Source: Candidatus Bathyarchaeota archaeon (lineage in GTDB: Archaea; Thermoproteota; Bathyarchaeia; Bathyarchaeales; Bathycorpusculaceae). Taken from it: a DNA stretch of 64,000 bases. Both the position numbers and the translations under genes were made by a program. The notes beneath the pieces are model-generated. The model ran no database searches, was not told the origin of the DNA, and worked only from the letters and a program-made list of their open reading frames with translations. This document shows, in pieces, positions 16,886-24,958 of the stretch. The stretch covers positions 124,001 through 188,000 of the forward strand of contig JAOZHS010000001.1 in assembly GCA_026014745.1 (NCBI GenBank), given 5' to 3'. Each line of letters opens with the position of its first letter. The stretch's first letter is position 1.

Positions 16886-19440
16886 CATCCAAGATACCTA
16901 CGGCAACCTACCGCATCCAACTAAACGCCCAATTCACGTTTGCAGACCTCCAAGCAATCCTGCCCTACCTACGCGACCTCGGAGTATCCCACATTTATGC
17001 ATCCCCAATTTTCCAAGCCAAATCTGCAAGCAGCCACGGTTACGACGTCGTTGACCCAAGCACAATCAATCCTGAGTTGGGCGGAAAGGCAGCCTTTGAG
17101 CGCCTTTTGCGGGAGGTAGGGGCTTGTGGTTTAGGCTGGCTCCAAGACATCGTCCCCAATCATGCTTCGTATTCGCTGGAGAATCCATGGGTGTATGACG
17201 TGTTGGAGAAGGGTGTTGAGTCGCGTTTTAGCGGATATTTTGATGTAGACTGGGCTTATTCAGCTAAGCAGTTGCGGGGGAAAATTCTTGCACCCTTCCT
17301 AGCCGAGTCCTACATCAAGTCCCTCAAAGAAGGCAAATTATCCCTAATCCATAATGGCAGCTTCAAAGTCAAATACGACAACACAGAATTTCCCCTCAAC
17401 GCCAAAACCCAACAACACCTAAACAGCGCTCCCATCCCTCAAACCCTCACCCAATATAACAAAAACCCCAAACTCCTACATCAACTTCTCCAAAACCAAA
17501 ACTACCTCCTCACTCACTGGAAAACCGCGTTTTGGCACCTCAATTATCGCCGTTTCTTTGACATAATAGACCTTATTGGCATGCACATGGAAAACCCCTT
17601 CGCCTTCGAAGATACTCACCGCCTCATATTCGAGTTGACCAAAGGCGGGTGCGTTTCGGGGTTACGCGTAGATCATATTGACGGATTATATGAGCCCACA
17701 GAGTATTTGCAGAAGCTTCGGCTGCGTTTGCCCGAGACATATTTAGTTGTAGAAAAAATCTTGACTGGTAATGAGCAGTTGCCTGCCTCTTGGTCAGTTG
17801 AGGGCACCACTGGCTATGACTTCCTCAACTACGTCAACGCGGTGTTTGTTCAAACCAAAGGAGAGCAGGAAATTGATGCGTTTTATAGACAATTCACTGG
17901 AAACCTGCAAACCTTCCACGACACGGTGTACGCTTGTAAGAAAGCAGCTATTGCTGGCTCTTTTTTGGGTGACGTAGCAAATCTTGCTCGACTGTTTAGT
18001 CAGACCCTGTGCAGCCTTGGCATTGAGGAAGTCTTCAGTCGCGATGTGTTGAGGGCAGCAGTTGTGGAGTTGCTGGCTTGCTTTCCCATCTACCGAACAT
18101 ATTTAGACAAACAAAACCCCGACGCAGCGGCTTTAATTGAAGCTTTGGACCGTGCAAAACAAAAAGACCCTCAACTATCTGCTGAGTTTGCGGCTTTTGT
18201 GTGGTTGCTCCAAAAATGTTCCACCTCCCCTGCCGCTTTGCATGCTCTAATGAGGCTTCAACAGTACACGGGTGCTGTGATGGCCAAGGGCTTTGAGGAC
18301 ACCGCCCTATACCGCTACTGTCGGTTGCTGTCTCTAAATGAGGTCGGCGGCGACCCTTCAAAATTCGGTATCTCACTAGAGACTTTTCACGCTTTTATCA
18401 GTCAGCGGCAACAGCATTGGCCCCACACACTAAACGCCTCAAGCACCCATGACACCAAACGCGGCGAAGACCTCCGAGCACGCCTAAATGTTCTTAGCGA
18501 GATACCTGACGAATTCAAAACTAACGCCGAGAAATGGGCGGGATTGGCGGTTCCCCTTAAACAGGTAGTTAGCGACGAAGTTCCGCCTGATCGAAACGTG
18601 GAATATTTCCTTTATCAGACACTGTTGGGAGCTTACCCTTGGAATCCAATTGACCAAGTCGAGTTTCAAAACCGTCTCACACAGTATCTGGTCAAGGCGT
18701 TGCGGGAAGCCAAACGTCACAGCAACTGGATAGCCCCCAACCTACCCTACGAAGCCGCCACCACTGCCTATGTAACCCAATTGCTAAACAACACCGCTTT
18801 CCTTGACGCCTTTCACGCCTTCCAGCGAAAAGTCGCCTTCTACGGCGTCTTTAATAGCCTCAGCCAAACCCTCCTCAAAATCGCCTGCCCAGGCGTCCCC
18901 GACTTCTACCAAGGCACCGAACTCTGGGACCTCAACCTCGTCGACCCCGACAACCGCCGACCAATCAACTACCCCACAAGACAAACCCTTCTTAGAGAAA
19001 TCAATCAACTCGAACCCCACAAATCACCCAAACTGCTCGACAAACCCGACACTGGAAAGGTCAAATTTTACGTGATTTATCGGGCGCTTGAGTTGAGACA
19101 AAAACTGAAGAGCCTCTTTGAGGAGGGTGACTATATTCCTCTGCGCGTTCGGGGGTTCTGCGCTGCAAACGTAGTGGCTTTCTGCCGACATAGAGGCGAC
19201 TGCTATGTTGTAGTGTTAGCATCAAGGTTTCTCACAGAATTGTTGGCTGCGGATGCTGCTTGGCGCGAAGAGGTTGACTGGGTAGACACCTACGTTTCGT
19301 TGCCCGATGGTGCCCCCACAAGATGGACCGATGCTTTAACTGCCCAAATAGTGCCTTCTCAATGTGGTCGTTTGCCTCTCCGCGAAGTTTTAGGCGAGTT
19401 ACCAGTGGCTATGCTTTTTGGAAGTGACTCCAATGGGTAA
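16882..19440 (+). CDS. treY: Malto-oligosyltrehalose synthase
   Basis: GH13 enzyme that turns the reducing end of maltodextrins into a trehalose unit by intramolecular transglycosylation. The frame is open from 16747, but the true start is ATG 16882 in an ATGA overlap with the GH57 stop, giving 852 residues and the standard N-terminus (PTATYRIQLNAQFTFADL). Catalytic regions are GLRVDHIDGL (Asp near 263), VVEKIL (Glu near 291) and SSTHDTKRGED near 520. The C-terminal PGVPDFYQGTELWDLNLVDPDNRR is diagnostic of TreY. Confidence 0.93.
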   Translation: MTSKIPTATYRIQLNAQFTFADLQAILPYLRDLGVSHIYASPIFQAKSASSHGYDVVDPSTINPELGGKAAFERLLREVGACGLGWLQDIVPNHASYSLENPWVYDVLEKGVESRFSGYFDVDWAYSAKQLRGKILAPFLAESYIKSLKEGKLSLIHNGSFKVKYDNTEFPLNAKTQQHLNSAPIPQTLTQYNKNPKLLHQLLQNQNYLLTHWKTAFWHLNYRRFFDIIDLIGMHMENPFAFEDTHRLIFELTKGGCVSGLRVDHIDGLYEPTEYLQKLRLRLPETYLVVEKILTGNEQLPASWSVEGTTGYDFLNYVNAVFVQTKGEQEIDAFYRQFTGNLQTFHDTVYACKKAAIAGSFLGDVANLARLFSQTLCSLGIEEVFSRDVLRAAVVELLACFPIYRTYLDKQNPDAAALIEALDRAKQKDPQLSAEFAAFVWLLQKCSTSPAALHALMRLQQYTGAVMAKGFEDTALYRYCRLLSLNEVGGDPSKFGISLETFHAFISQRQQHWPHTLNASSTHDTKRGEDLRARLNVLSEIPDEFKTNAEKWAGLAVPLKQVVSDEVPPDRNVEYFLYQTLLGAYPWNPIDQVEFQNRLTQYLVKALREAKRHSNWIAPNLPYEAATTAYVTQLLNNTAFLDAFHAFQRKVAFYGVFNSLSQTLLKIACPGVPDFYQGTELWDLNLVDPDNRRPINYPTRQTLLREINQLEPHKSPKLLDKPDTGKVKFYVIYRALELRQKLKSLFEEGDYIPLRVRGFCAANVVAFCRHRGDCYVVVLASRFLTELLAADAAWREEVDWVDTYVSLPDGAPTRWTDALTAQIVPSQCGRLPLREVLGELPVAMLFGSDSNG

Positions 19441-20935
19441 GCGAGCTAGTGGTATACTGTTGCATGTGACTTCTTTGCCCTCGGAGTTTGGCATCGGCGA
19501 CTTAGGCCCACAAAGTTACCGTTTCGCCGATTTATTAGCTGCTCAAAAGCAGCACTACTGGAGTATCCTGCCCCTAAACCCCACTCGGCTAGCCGACGGT
19601 AACTCACCCTACCTAATCAGCTCCGCCTTCGCTGGTAACCCCCTGCTAATTAGCCCACAAAAACTTTTTGAGGCTGGTTTGCTCCCTAAAAAAACGACAC
19701 CCACAACTACGTCGCCAAACAAGGTGGACTATGCGGTTGTCTATAAGCAAAAAGAAGTCCTCCTAGAGCAAGCCCACGTAATCTTCCAAAAAACTAAAAC
19801 TCAACCCCCCGATGCACCCTTCGACTTTGGGGGGTTCTGCGCCGAAAATGCAGCGTGGCTTGATGACTATGCACTTTATGTTACATTGAGACGGAAGATG
19901 CATGTGCCTTGGTACCTCTGGCCCAGCAGCCTCCGTAAACGTGTTCCAGCAGCGATGAATCGAGCCCAGATAGCCTTTAGAAATGAGATTGCGAAGGAAA
20001 AGTTTGTGCAGTACCTCTTTTTCAGCCAGATATGCAGCCTCAAAGCATACTGCAATAAACGCCAAATCCACATCTTAGGCGACTTACCCTTCTATGTGGC
20101 TCATGACAGCGCCGACGTCTGGGCAAACCCAACGCTCTTCAAACTCTACAGCAACGGTAAACCACGATACGTTGGCGGCGTTCCCCCTGACTATTTTAGC
20201 GCCACTGGGCAACTCTGGGGCAACCCTGTCTATGACTGGAAAAACATGGAAGCCACAGATTTTGAATGGTGGCTGAGCCGCATACGCCACAACCTAACCC
20301 TTTGTGACCTGTTGCGTTTGGACCATTTCCGCGGATTTGTGGCTTACTGGCAGGTTTCTGGACACCAAAAAACCGCCCTCAAGGGACACTGGGTAAAGGC
20401 GCCTTCACAAGCGTTTTTTACCGCCCTAAAAAAAGCATTTGTAACTATGCCGTTTATAGCTGAAGACTTAGGCTACATCGACGCACCAGTCCGCGCCGCC
20501 ATCAAACGCTGGCGCCTACCTGGCATGAAGGTGCTGCTTTTTGGCTTTGACGGCGACCCAAAAAATCCGCACCTGCCCAAAAATCACCCCCAAAACGCAG
20601 TTGTCTACACGGGAACCCATGACACTAACACTGCTCAGGGTTGGTATAGTGCTGAGGCATCAGTCAAAGAAAAAAACAACCTGACCAAAATCTTAGGCAA
20701 ACCTCCCACTGCTCGAAACGTCAGCTTTGAGCTGGTGAAGTTGGCGTTGACATCTAAAGCCGATTTATGTATCCTTCCTTTGCAGGATGTGCTTGGTTTA
20801 GGTTCGGATGCCCGCATGAACCATCCCAGCCAACCTTGTCATAACTGGGAATGGCGCGTAACAGCCGCGCAGTTGAAGAGTCCTCGGATAGCCGAATTAG
20901 GTGGTCTTATTGTTGAGTCTGGTCGGGCAGGGTAA
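19433..20935 (+). CDS. malQ: 4-alpha-glucanotransferase (amylomaltase, GH77)
   Basis: Transfers glucan segments between maltodextrins and releases glucose, which supplies longer chains for TreY and glucose for TreT. RASGILLHVTSLPS at the N-terminus, LRLDHFRGF near residue 296, FIAEDLG near 343 and THDTNTAQGW near 396 are GH77 signatures. ATG 19433 is preferred over the upstream TTG 19418 because GGAAGTGA lies five bases before it. The gene overlaps treY by eight bases and ends the operon. The 500-residue length is typical. Confidence 0.93.
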   Translation: MGKRASGILLHVTSLPSEFGIGDLGPQSYRFADLLAAQKQHYWSILPLNPTRLADGNSPYLISSAFAGNPLLISPQKLFEAGLLPKKTTPTTTSPNKVDYAVVYKQKEVLLEQAHVIFQKTKTQPPDAPFDFGGFCAENAAWLDDYALYVTLRRKMHVPWYLWPSSLRKRVPAAMNRAQIAFRNEIAKEKFVQYLFFSQICSLKAYCNKRQIHILGDLPFYVAHDSADVWANPTLFKLYSNGKPRYVGGVPPDYFSATGQLWGNPVYDWKNMEATDFEWWLSRIRHNLTLCDLLRLDHFRGFVAYWQVSGHQKTALKGHWVKAPSQAFFTALKKAFVTMPFIAEDLGYIDAPVRAAIKRWRLPGMKVLLFGFDGDPKNPHLPKNHPQNAVVYTGTHDTNTAQGWYSAEASVKEKNNLTKILGKPPTARNVSFELVKLALTSKADLCILPLQDVLGLGSDARMNHPSQPCHNWEWRVTAAQLKSPRIAELGGLIVESGRAG

Positions 20936-20951
20936 ACGCTTTTGGATTCAT

Positions 20952-21527
20952 CTATCTGTACGTGGCTTGGGCTGCTCTTAGGCACTTCTCGAATCCGTCC
21001 AAAAAAGTAAAAAGCTGCCCCTCAGGCGCCTCTTCAACAACCAACTGCTCTGTGCTTACATGGATGCAGCCGTCCAGCATCAAATTGTCCACGCAGTCCA
21101 CTTCTTCGATGAACATGCCGTTACTGTCACGTAGTTTACAGTCCTCGACTCGGCTAACTTTGCCTTTGAGCGCTTTTATTGTGCGCTCCGTAAACGGCAC
21201 GGCGGTGTTGGTGTAGGCGAACACTTTTTTGCCCAACCCATGCGCAAAGCCCATCTCAAAAGCTGTTCCCACATCAGCGCTTGGACCCCGAAACGGCGTA
21301 ACATTAGCAACTAAAAATTCGCAGGTTTTGATAAGTTCCTCGTTTATGCTGCTGATGCATAAACCGATTTCGCGTTGCGATTTGCCTTCGACGGCGACTT
21401 CTGTATCGAGGGGGAATACGCCTTCGAATCCGTATTTTCTGCAGAGTGCTTTTTTGCGTTCGCCGACTTCTTTGGCTTCTTTGAGGAAAACTTCGGGACC
21501 TGCAAGATACACGCGTTTGGGTGTCAT
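20952..21527 (-). CDS. Nucleoside 2-deoxyribosyltransferase family protein
   Basis: Member of the family that exchanges or hydrolyses the base of deoxyribonucleosides (PF05014), probably in nucleotide salvage or clean-up. VYLAGPEVF at residues 6-14 forms the nucleotide loop. VANVTPFRGPSADVGTAFEMGFAHGLGKKVFAY near 74-106 carries the catalytic Glu of the GTAxExG-type motif. The 191-residue length is usual. It is convergent with malQ, 16 bases away. The exact substrate cannot be told. Confidence 0.85.
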   Translation of the reverse strand: MTPKRVYLAGPEVFLKEAKEVGERKKALCRKYGFEGVFPLDTEVAVEGKSQREIGLCISSINEELIKTCEFLVANVTPFRGPSADVGTAFEMGFAHGLGKKVFAYTNTAVPFTERTIKALKGKVSRVEDCKLRDSNGMFIEEVDCVDNLMLDGCIHVSTEQLVVEEAPEGQLFTFLDGFEKCLRAAQATYR

Positions 21528-21578
21528 GTTATTCCTCGCTTTACTGATGGATGTTGAAGGTAAATAAGCTAAAGGGCG

Positions 21579-22865
21579 TTAGGCTGTTTTGTATCTTAAC
21601 AGCGCGGCAAACCCGCCCAAGGCTTTAAGCTTAGCTTTCTCCTCAGAATCCGTAAATATAACCTCAACCCGCGCGTTTGTCTCTGCGGCAGCGTCTTCAA
21701 AGACCTCTACCATATCCCTCTCAACAACATCAAATTCCACTGCATGGCACCGTTCGCATGCCTTTGACTTCATTTCCTGAAGTGCGTTGGAGTCTTTTTT
21801 GTTGATTATCTGGGTTTTGGGTAGACCGCAGTTTCGACAGACAAGATTAACTTCAACGAAATCTGAGTTATCTGTTAATAGCGCCACCTCGACTTCGCCC
21901 CTCTTCAATCCTTCTAACACGGGGTCCAGTCCAAAAACAGACATACCATCCTGCTTGTTTAGCGAGGTGAGGAGGCGTTCTATAGTTTTCTTCTCTTGAG
22001 GCCCACACATGGTCATGAGTGCATCTTGGGATTTCTCGAACATCTCTCTCAGTCCCGCTTCGCAAGCGGATTGTGTGTCAATTACTTTTAGAACCGCGTT
22101 TTTGAGTTCATAGTTGAGGTAGTCGCCTTTTAGGAAATCATCTTTTGTCTGACCGGGTCCGCCGATAATAATCACGGTTGCCTTTTTGTCTTCCAGAAAC
22201 GCCTTTGTAGCATGCTCCGCGACCCGATGGAAAAAGGCTGTTAGTTCCATGTCTCGTTCGCGCTCATAGCGGCGCTGGCTCTGGCCGCCCTTGCCTGTTT
22301 TTCCCGGGATTCCCGAGGAGAGACTTTCGAGTGACTGAAGGTTTTCACTGGTTGCGAGACCGAGGCTAGCGTCTTTGGCGTCAAGCGCAATTAACCCGAT
22401 GACTCTTTGGTCTCTTAGCATGTCCCGCATGGGGTCTAAGTGGAAATGGTCATCAATGAAGAATTGGTAGCTACTGAGAGGTTGGGGTGGCGCAAGCTCC
22501 TCTATGTGTAGGGCTTCTTTGTCAGATTCGTTTTGGTAGGTTCCAGCGAAGACTGCTAATCCGTTGGAGGGGGTTTCGTTTTGTTGTTTTATGTGTTTGA
22601 GCGTGTTTTTTAGTGCGTCTTGGAGACGGTCGGCTTCTTTTTGGTTTTTTGTAGGAATGCATTCAGCTTCTCTTTTCATAGTCGCGGCTATTTGCTCAGT
22701 GGAGGCTTTTGGGGGGAGGTAGAGTGAGATGAATTCTTTTCCTCTGCCTTGTTTGTTGGAGAGGGAAGCGATGATTTTTTGGAGCTTATGCTGTTTGGCT
22801 GAGTTAGTGGTTGTGAGTTGGCAACCATAAAAACGTGTGATTTTCTCTGATCCCACAATTGGCAC
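21579..22865 (-). CDS. aRF1/eRF1-family protein without stop-codon-reading motifs
   Basis: Three-domain protein of the class I release factor family. The middle domain keeps the peptidyl-tRNA hydrolysis motif GKGGQSQRR (GGQ at residues 193-195) and IIIGGPGQTKDDFLK. The C-terminal domain has a four-Cys zinc site (CRNC and CERC). The N-terminal domain departs from canonical aRF1: where TASNIKS is expected the sequence reads CIPTKNQK (69-76), and the YxCxxxF element is YQFFIDDHF (133-141). The likely role is ribosome rescue or another non-decoding function rather than normal termination. It starts at GTG. Confidence 0.82.
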   Translation of the reverse strand: MPIVGSEKITRFYGCQLTTTNSAKQHKLQKIIASLSNKQGRGKEFISLYLPPKASTEQIAATMKREAECIPTKNQKEADRLQDALKNTLKHIKQQNETPSNGLAVFAGTYQNESDKEALHIEELAPPQPLSSYQFFIDDHFHLDPMRDMLRDQRVIGLIALDAKDASLGLATSENLQSLESLSSGIPGKTGKGGQSQRRYERERDMELTAFFHRVAEHATKAFLEDKKATVIIIGGPGQTKDDFLKGDYLNYELKNAVLKVIDTQSACEAGLREMFEKSQDALMTMCGPQEKKTIERLLTSLNKQDGMSVFGLDPVLEGLKRGEVEVALLTDNSDFVEVNLVCRNCGLPKTQIINKKDSNALQEMKSKACERCHAVEFDVVERDMVEVFEDAAAETNARVEVIFTDSEEKAKLKALGGFAALLRYKTA

Positions 22866-23032
22866 CTGTTAAGCTTTGAGCGTTTATTTCTTATACAAGT
22901 TGCGGCTCAACATGTCTGAGGTGTTTTTGGTTTCTGCTCAGTTAAGATACACCTAAACTGATACTTGAGGAAGCGACAAAGATATATTTTGCCAAATTCA
23001 CCGTTTTAAGTGACGCGTTTTAAACAGTTCGA

Positions 23033-24907
23033 GTGGTTCGAATGCACAACTCCATCAAAGCTGCCGTGCTTCTGCTTAACGTTTTGCTATCACTGATGGT
23101 TTTGTCTAGTTCGGGTGTTGTTGATGGTCAGCAGGTCGATGCCTCAAGTTATTATTCGCAATTCAACGTTTTGAATCATCAATTGTATATCCAAATAACT
23201 CCTTCCCTCTACAACTACTATTGTAATTTGACCCACCGTATACCTTCTGACAGTTACTACGCTAACATGGTGACGCCCCAAGCCGTTAAACCCATAGCAG
23301 AAAACCTCCGAAACCTAACGGCTAACCTCCCAAACAATGACGAACAGTTCGCGAATGCAGTTTTAGCGTTAGTTCACCAAATTCCCTACAATATAACTGG
23401 GGCAAAGTATCCGCTTGAAACCTTGGTGACTAACACCGGGGATTGCGTAGGGCTTTCTTTGCTTGCAGCCTCCATTATGGCGGCTGGGGGGTTGGATGTA
23501 ATATTGATTCACTATGTAGGAATAGACCCTGGGCACATCAATGTGGGTGTCTGTCTTCCTTACGCCCCCCTTTATCATTCTTTTCTTTTTGCGCCTACAA
23601 GCTTTGAATATCAAAATAAAACCTACTGGACTGCAGAAGCAACTGGGAAACTAGATTGGAAAGTAGGCGACCAATCCGACGCACTCTCAGGGGCACAAGC
23701 ACTGATGATTTCTCTAAATCATCCAAATAACCAGTCAAATAGCCTCTCAGCGTGTCTAGACAAACCTCTACTTTCCTCTGAGATTACCCTAAGCATCTCG
23801 CAGCCTCCCTTGAACAATGAAAACCAAACCCGTGGCCTTCTACTTTCAGGGACAATTAACCCTCCGCAAGCCGCTCAAAACGTCACCCTATACATCTCTC
23901 GTAACGGCAAATTACTTGATTGTTTAACGAACTCCACCGATAGCTGTGGCAACTTTGAGATATTGTGGAATTTTACGTTGCTGGGCACCTACTACCTTGA
24001 GGCAAGTTGGAGTGGCGCTTCAGAATATGCTGGAGCTGACAGCGAAACCCTTGCAGTTTTGGTTGGTCCCGAGTTGCTTTTGCAGTTTCAGGCACCGCTT
24101 TATAACTATATTTTTGGGCACGGCATAGGCGCCTATGAACTTCGTCCATTTGTCGGCGTGAACGATTTTCTTAATGTTCCTTTGGGTCAAAATGTGTCTT
24201 TAAGTTGCGATTTTACCTTAATCCAAACGGGACACGGGGCTCCAAATGTTCAAACCCAAACAGTAACTGTGCCTGAAAAAGAGCAAACAGTTATGTCTCA
24301 TCATGGGCAAACAGAAACCATAACAATTCCAAAACAAACAGTCCTTGTTCCTATCAATATTCCAAAGGGTCTGCAGCCTCTATCTTTACCTGACGATTTT
24401 AACCAAACAGTTTACAACAAATTCTGTTTACTTCTGCAAAGTAACCCTGCCGATAACTACAGTTTGAGTTTTAAGGGGTTAAATGACTATGACTTGGCAG
24501 GCATACAAACCAACGAAAATGTTGTGTTAATGAACGCCACCGAGGACGTAAAAGAAAACGTGTGGTATGAGTTTTCCTTGGATATTTCTCTAAGTGGAAT
24601 AACGACGAAGATAACCTGCCCAAATGGCACTACTCTGCAAAGCAGCAACGCCGCCTACGATGAAACTGGCAACAATAGCTTGGCACTGGTGTTAGCAAAC
24701 AATGAGGACAACGCTGTAATCTTCAAAAACCTCGAAATCCAGTCTCTTGACAGCCCTCCAGAGCAACCAACCCCAACACCCACATTCAAAGACACCGACC
24801 AAGTGCGTCTATATCCTGTTGTTCTGCTTCTTTTGGCGATAATTGTCTTTTTTGCAAGTATTGTGTTGATTGCAAAAATAACAAAGTTACAAAAAGCAAA
24901 AAATTAG
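23033..24907 (+). CDS. Exported transglutaminase-like protein, membrane-anchored
   Basis: Surface protein of 624 residues. An N-terminal signal helix spans about residues 8-30 and a C-terminal membrane helix about 592-614, ending in a basic tail. Residues 100-170 look like a transglutaminase/cysteine-protease core: GDCVGLSLLAASIMAAGG supplies Cys and PGHINVGV a downstream His. Ig-like beta segments follow (SGTINPPQAAQNVTLYISRNGK). Residues 405-445 repeat the pattern QTxTxPxKxQTV twice. Many N-x-S/T sites suggest glycosylation. The start is GTG 23033 or ATG 23042. Substrate and partners are unknown. Confidence 0.65.
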   Translation: MVRMHNSIKAAVLLLNVLLSLMVLSSSGVVDGQQVDASSYYSQFNVLNHQLYIQITPSLYNYYCNLTHRIPSDSYYANMVTPQAVKPIAENLRNLTANLPNNDEQFANAVLALVHQIPYNITGAKYPLETLVTNTGDCVGLSLLAASIMAAGGLDVILIHYVGIDPGHINVGVCLPYAPLYHSFLFAPTSFEYQNKTYWTAEATGKLDWKVGDQSDALSGAQALMISLNHPNNQSNSLSACLDKPLLSSEITLSISQPPLNNENQTRGLLLSGTINPPQAAQNVTLYISRNGKLLDCLTNSTDSCGNFEILWNFTLLGTYYLEASWSGASEYAGADSETLAVLVGPELLLQFQAPLYNYIFGHGIGAYELRPFVGVNDFLNVPLGQNVSLSCDFTLIQTGHGAPNVQTQTVTVPEKEQTVMSHHGQTETITIPKQTVLVPINIPKGLQPLSLPDDFNQTVYNKFCLLLQSNPADNYSLSFKGLNDYDLAGIQTNENVVLMNATEDVKENVWYEFSLDISLSGITTKITCPNGTTLQSSNAAYDETGNNSLALVLANNEDNAVIFKNLEIQSLDSPPEQPTPTPTFKDTDQVRLYPVVLLLLAIIVFFASIVLIAKITKLQKAKN

Positions 24908-24958
24908 CCGCAAAATGACGCATGGAAAATCGCGGCGAAATTAGTATCGATCAAATTT

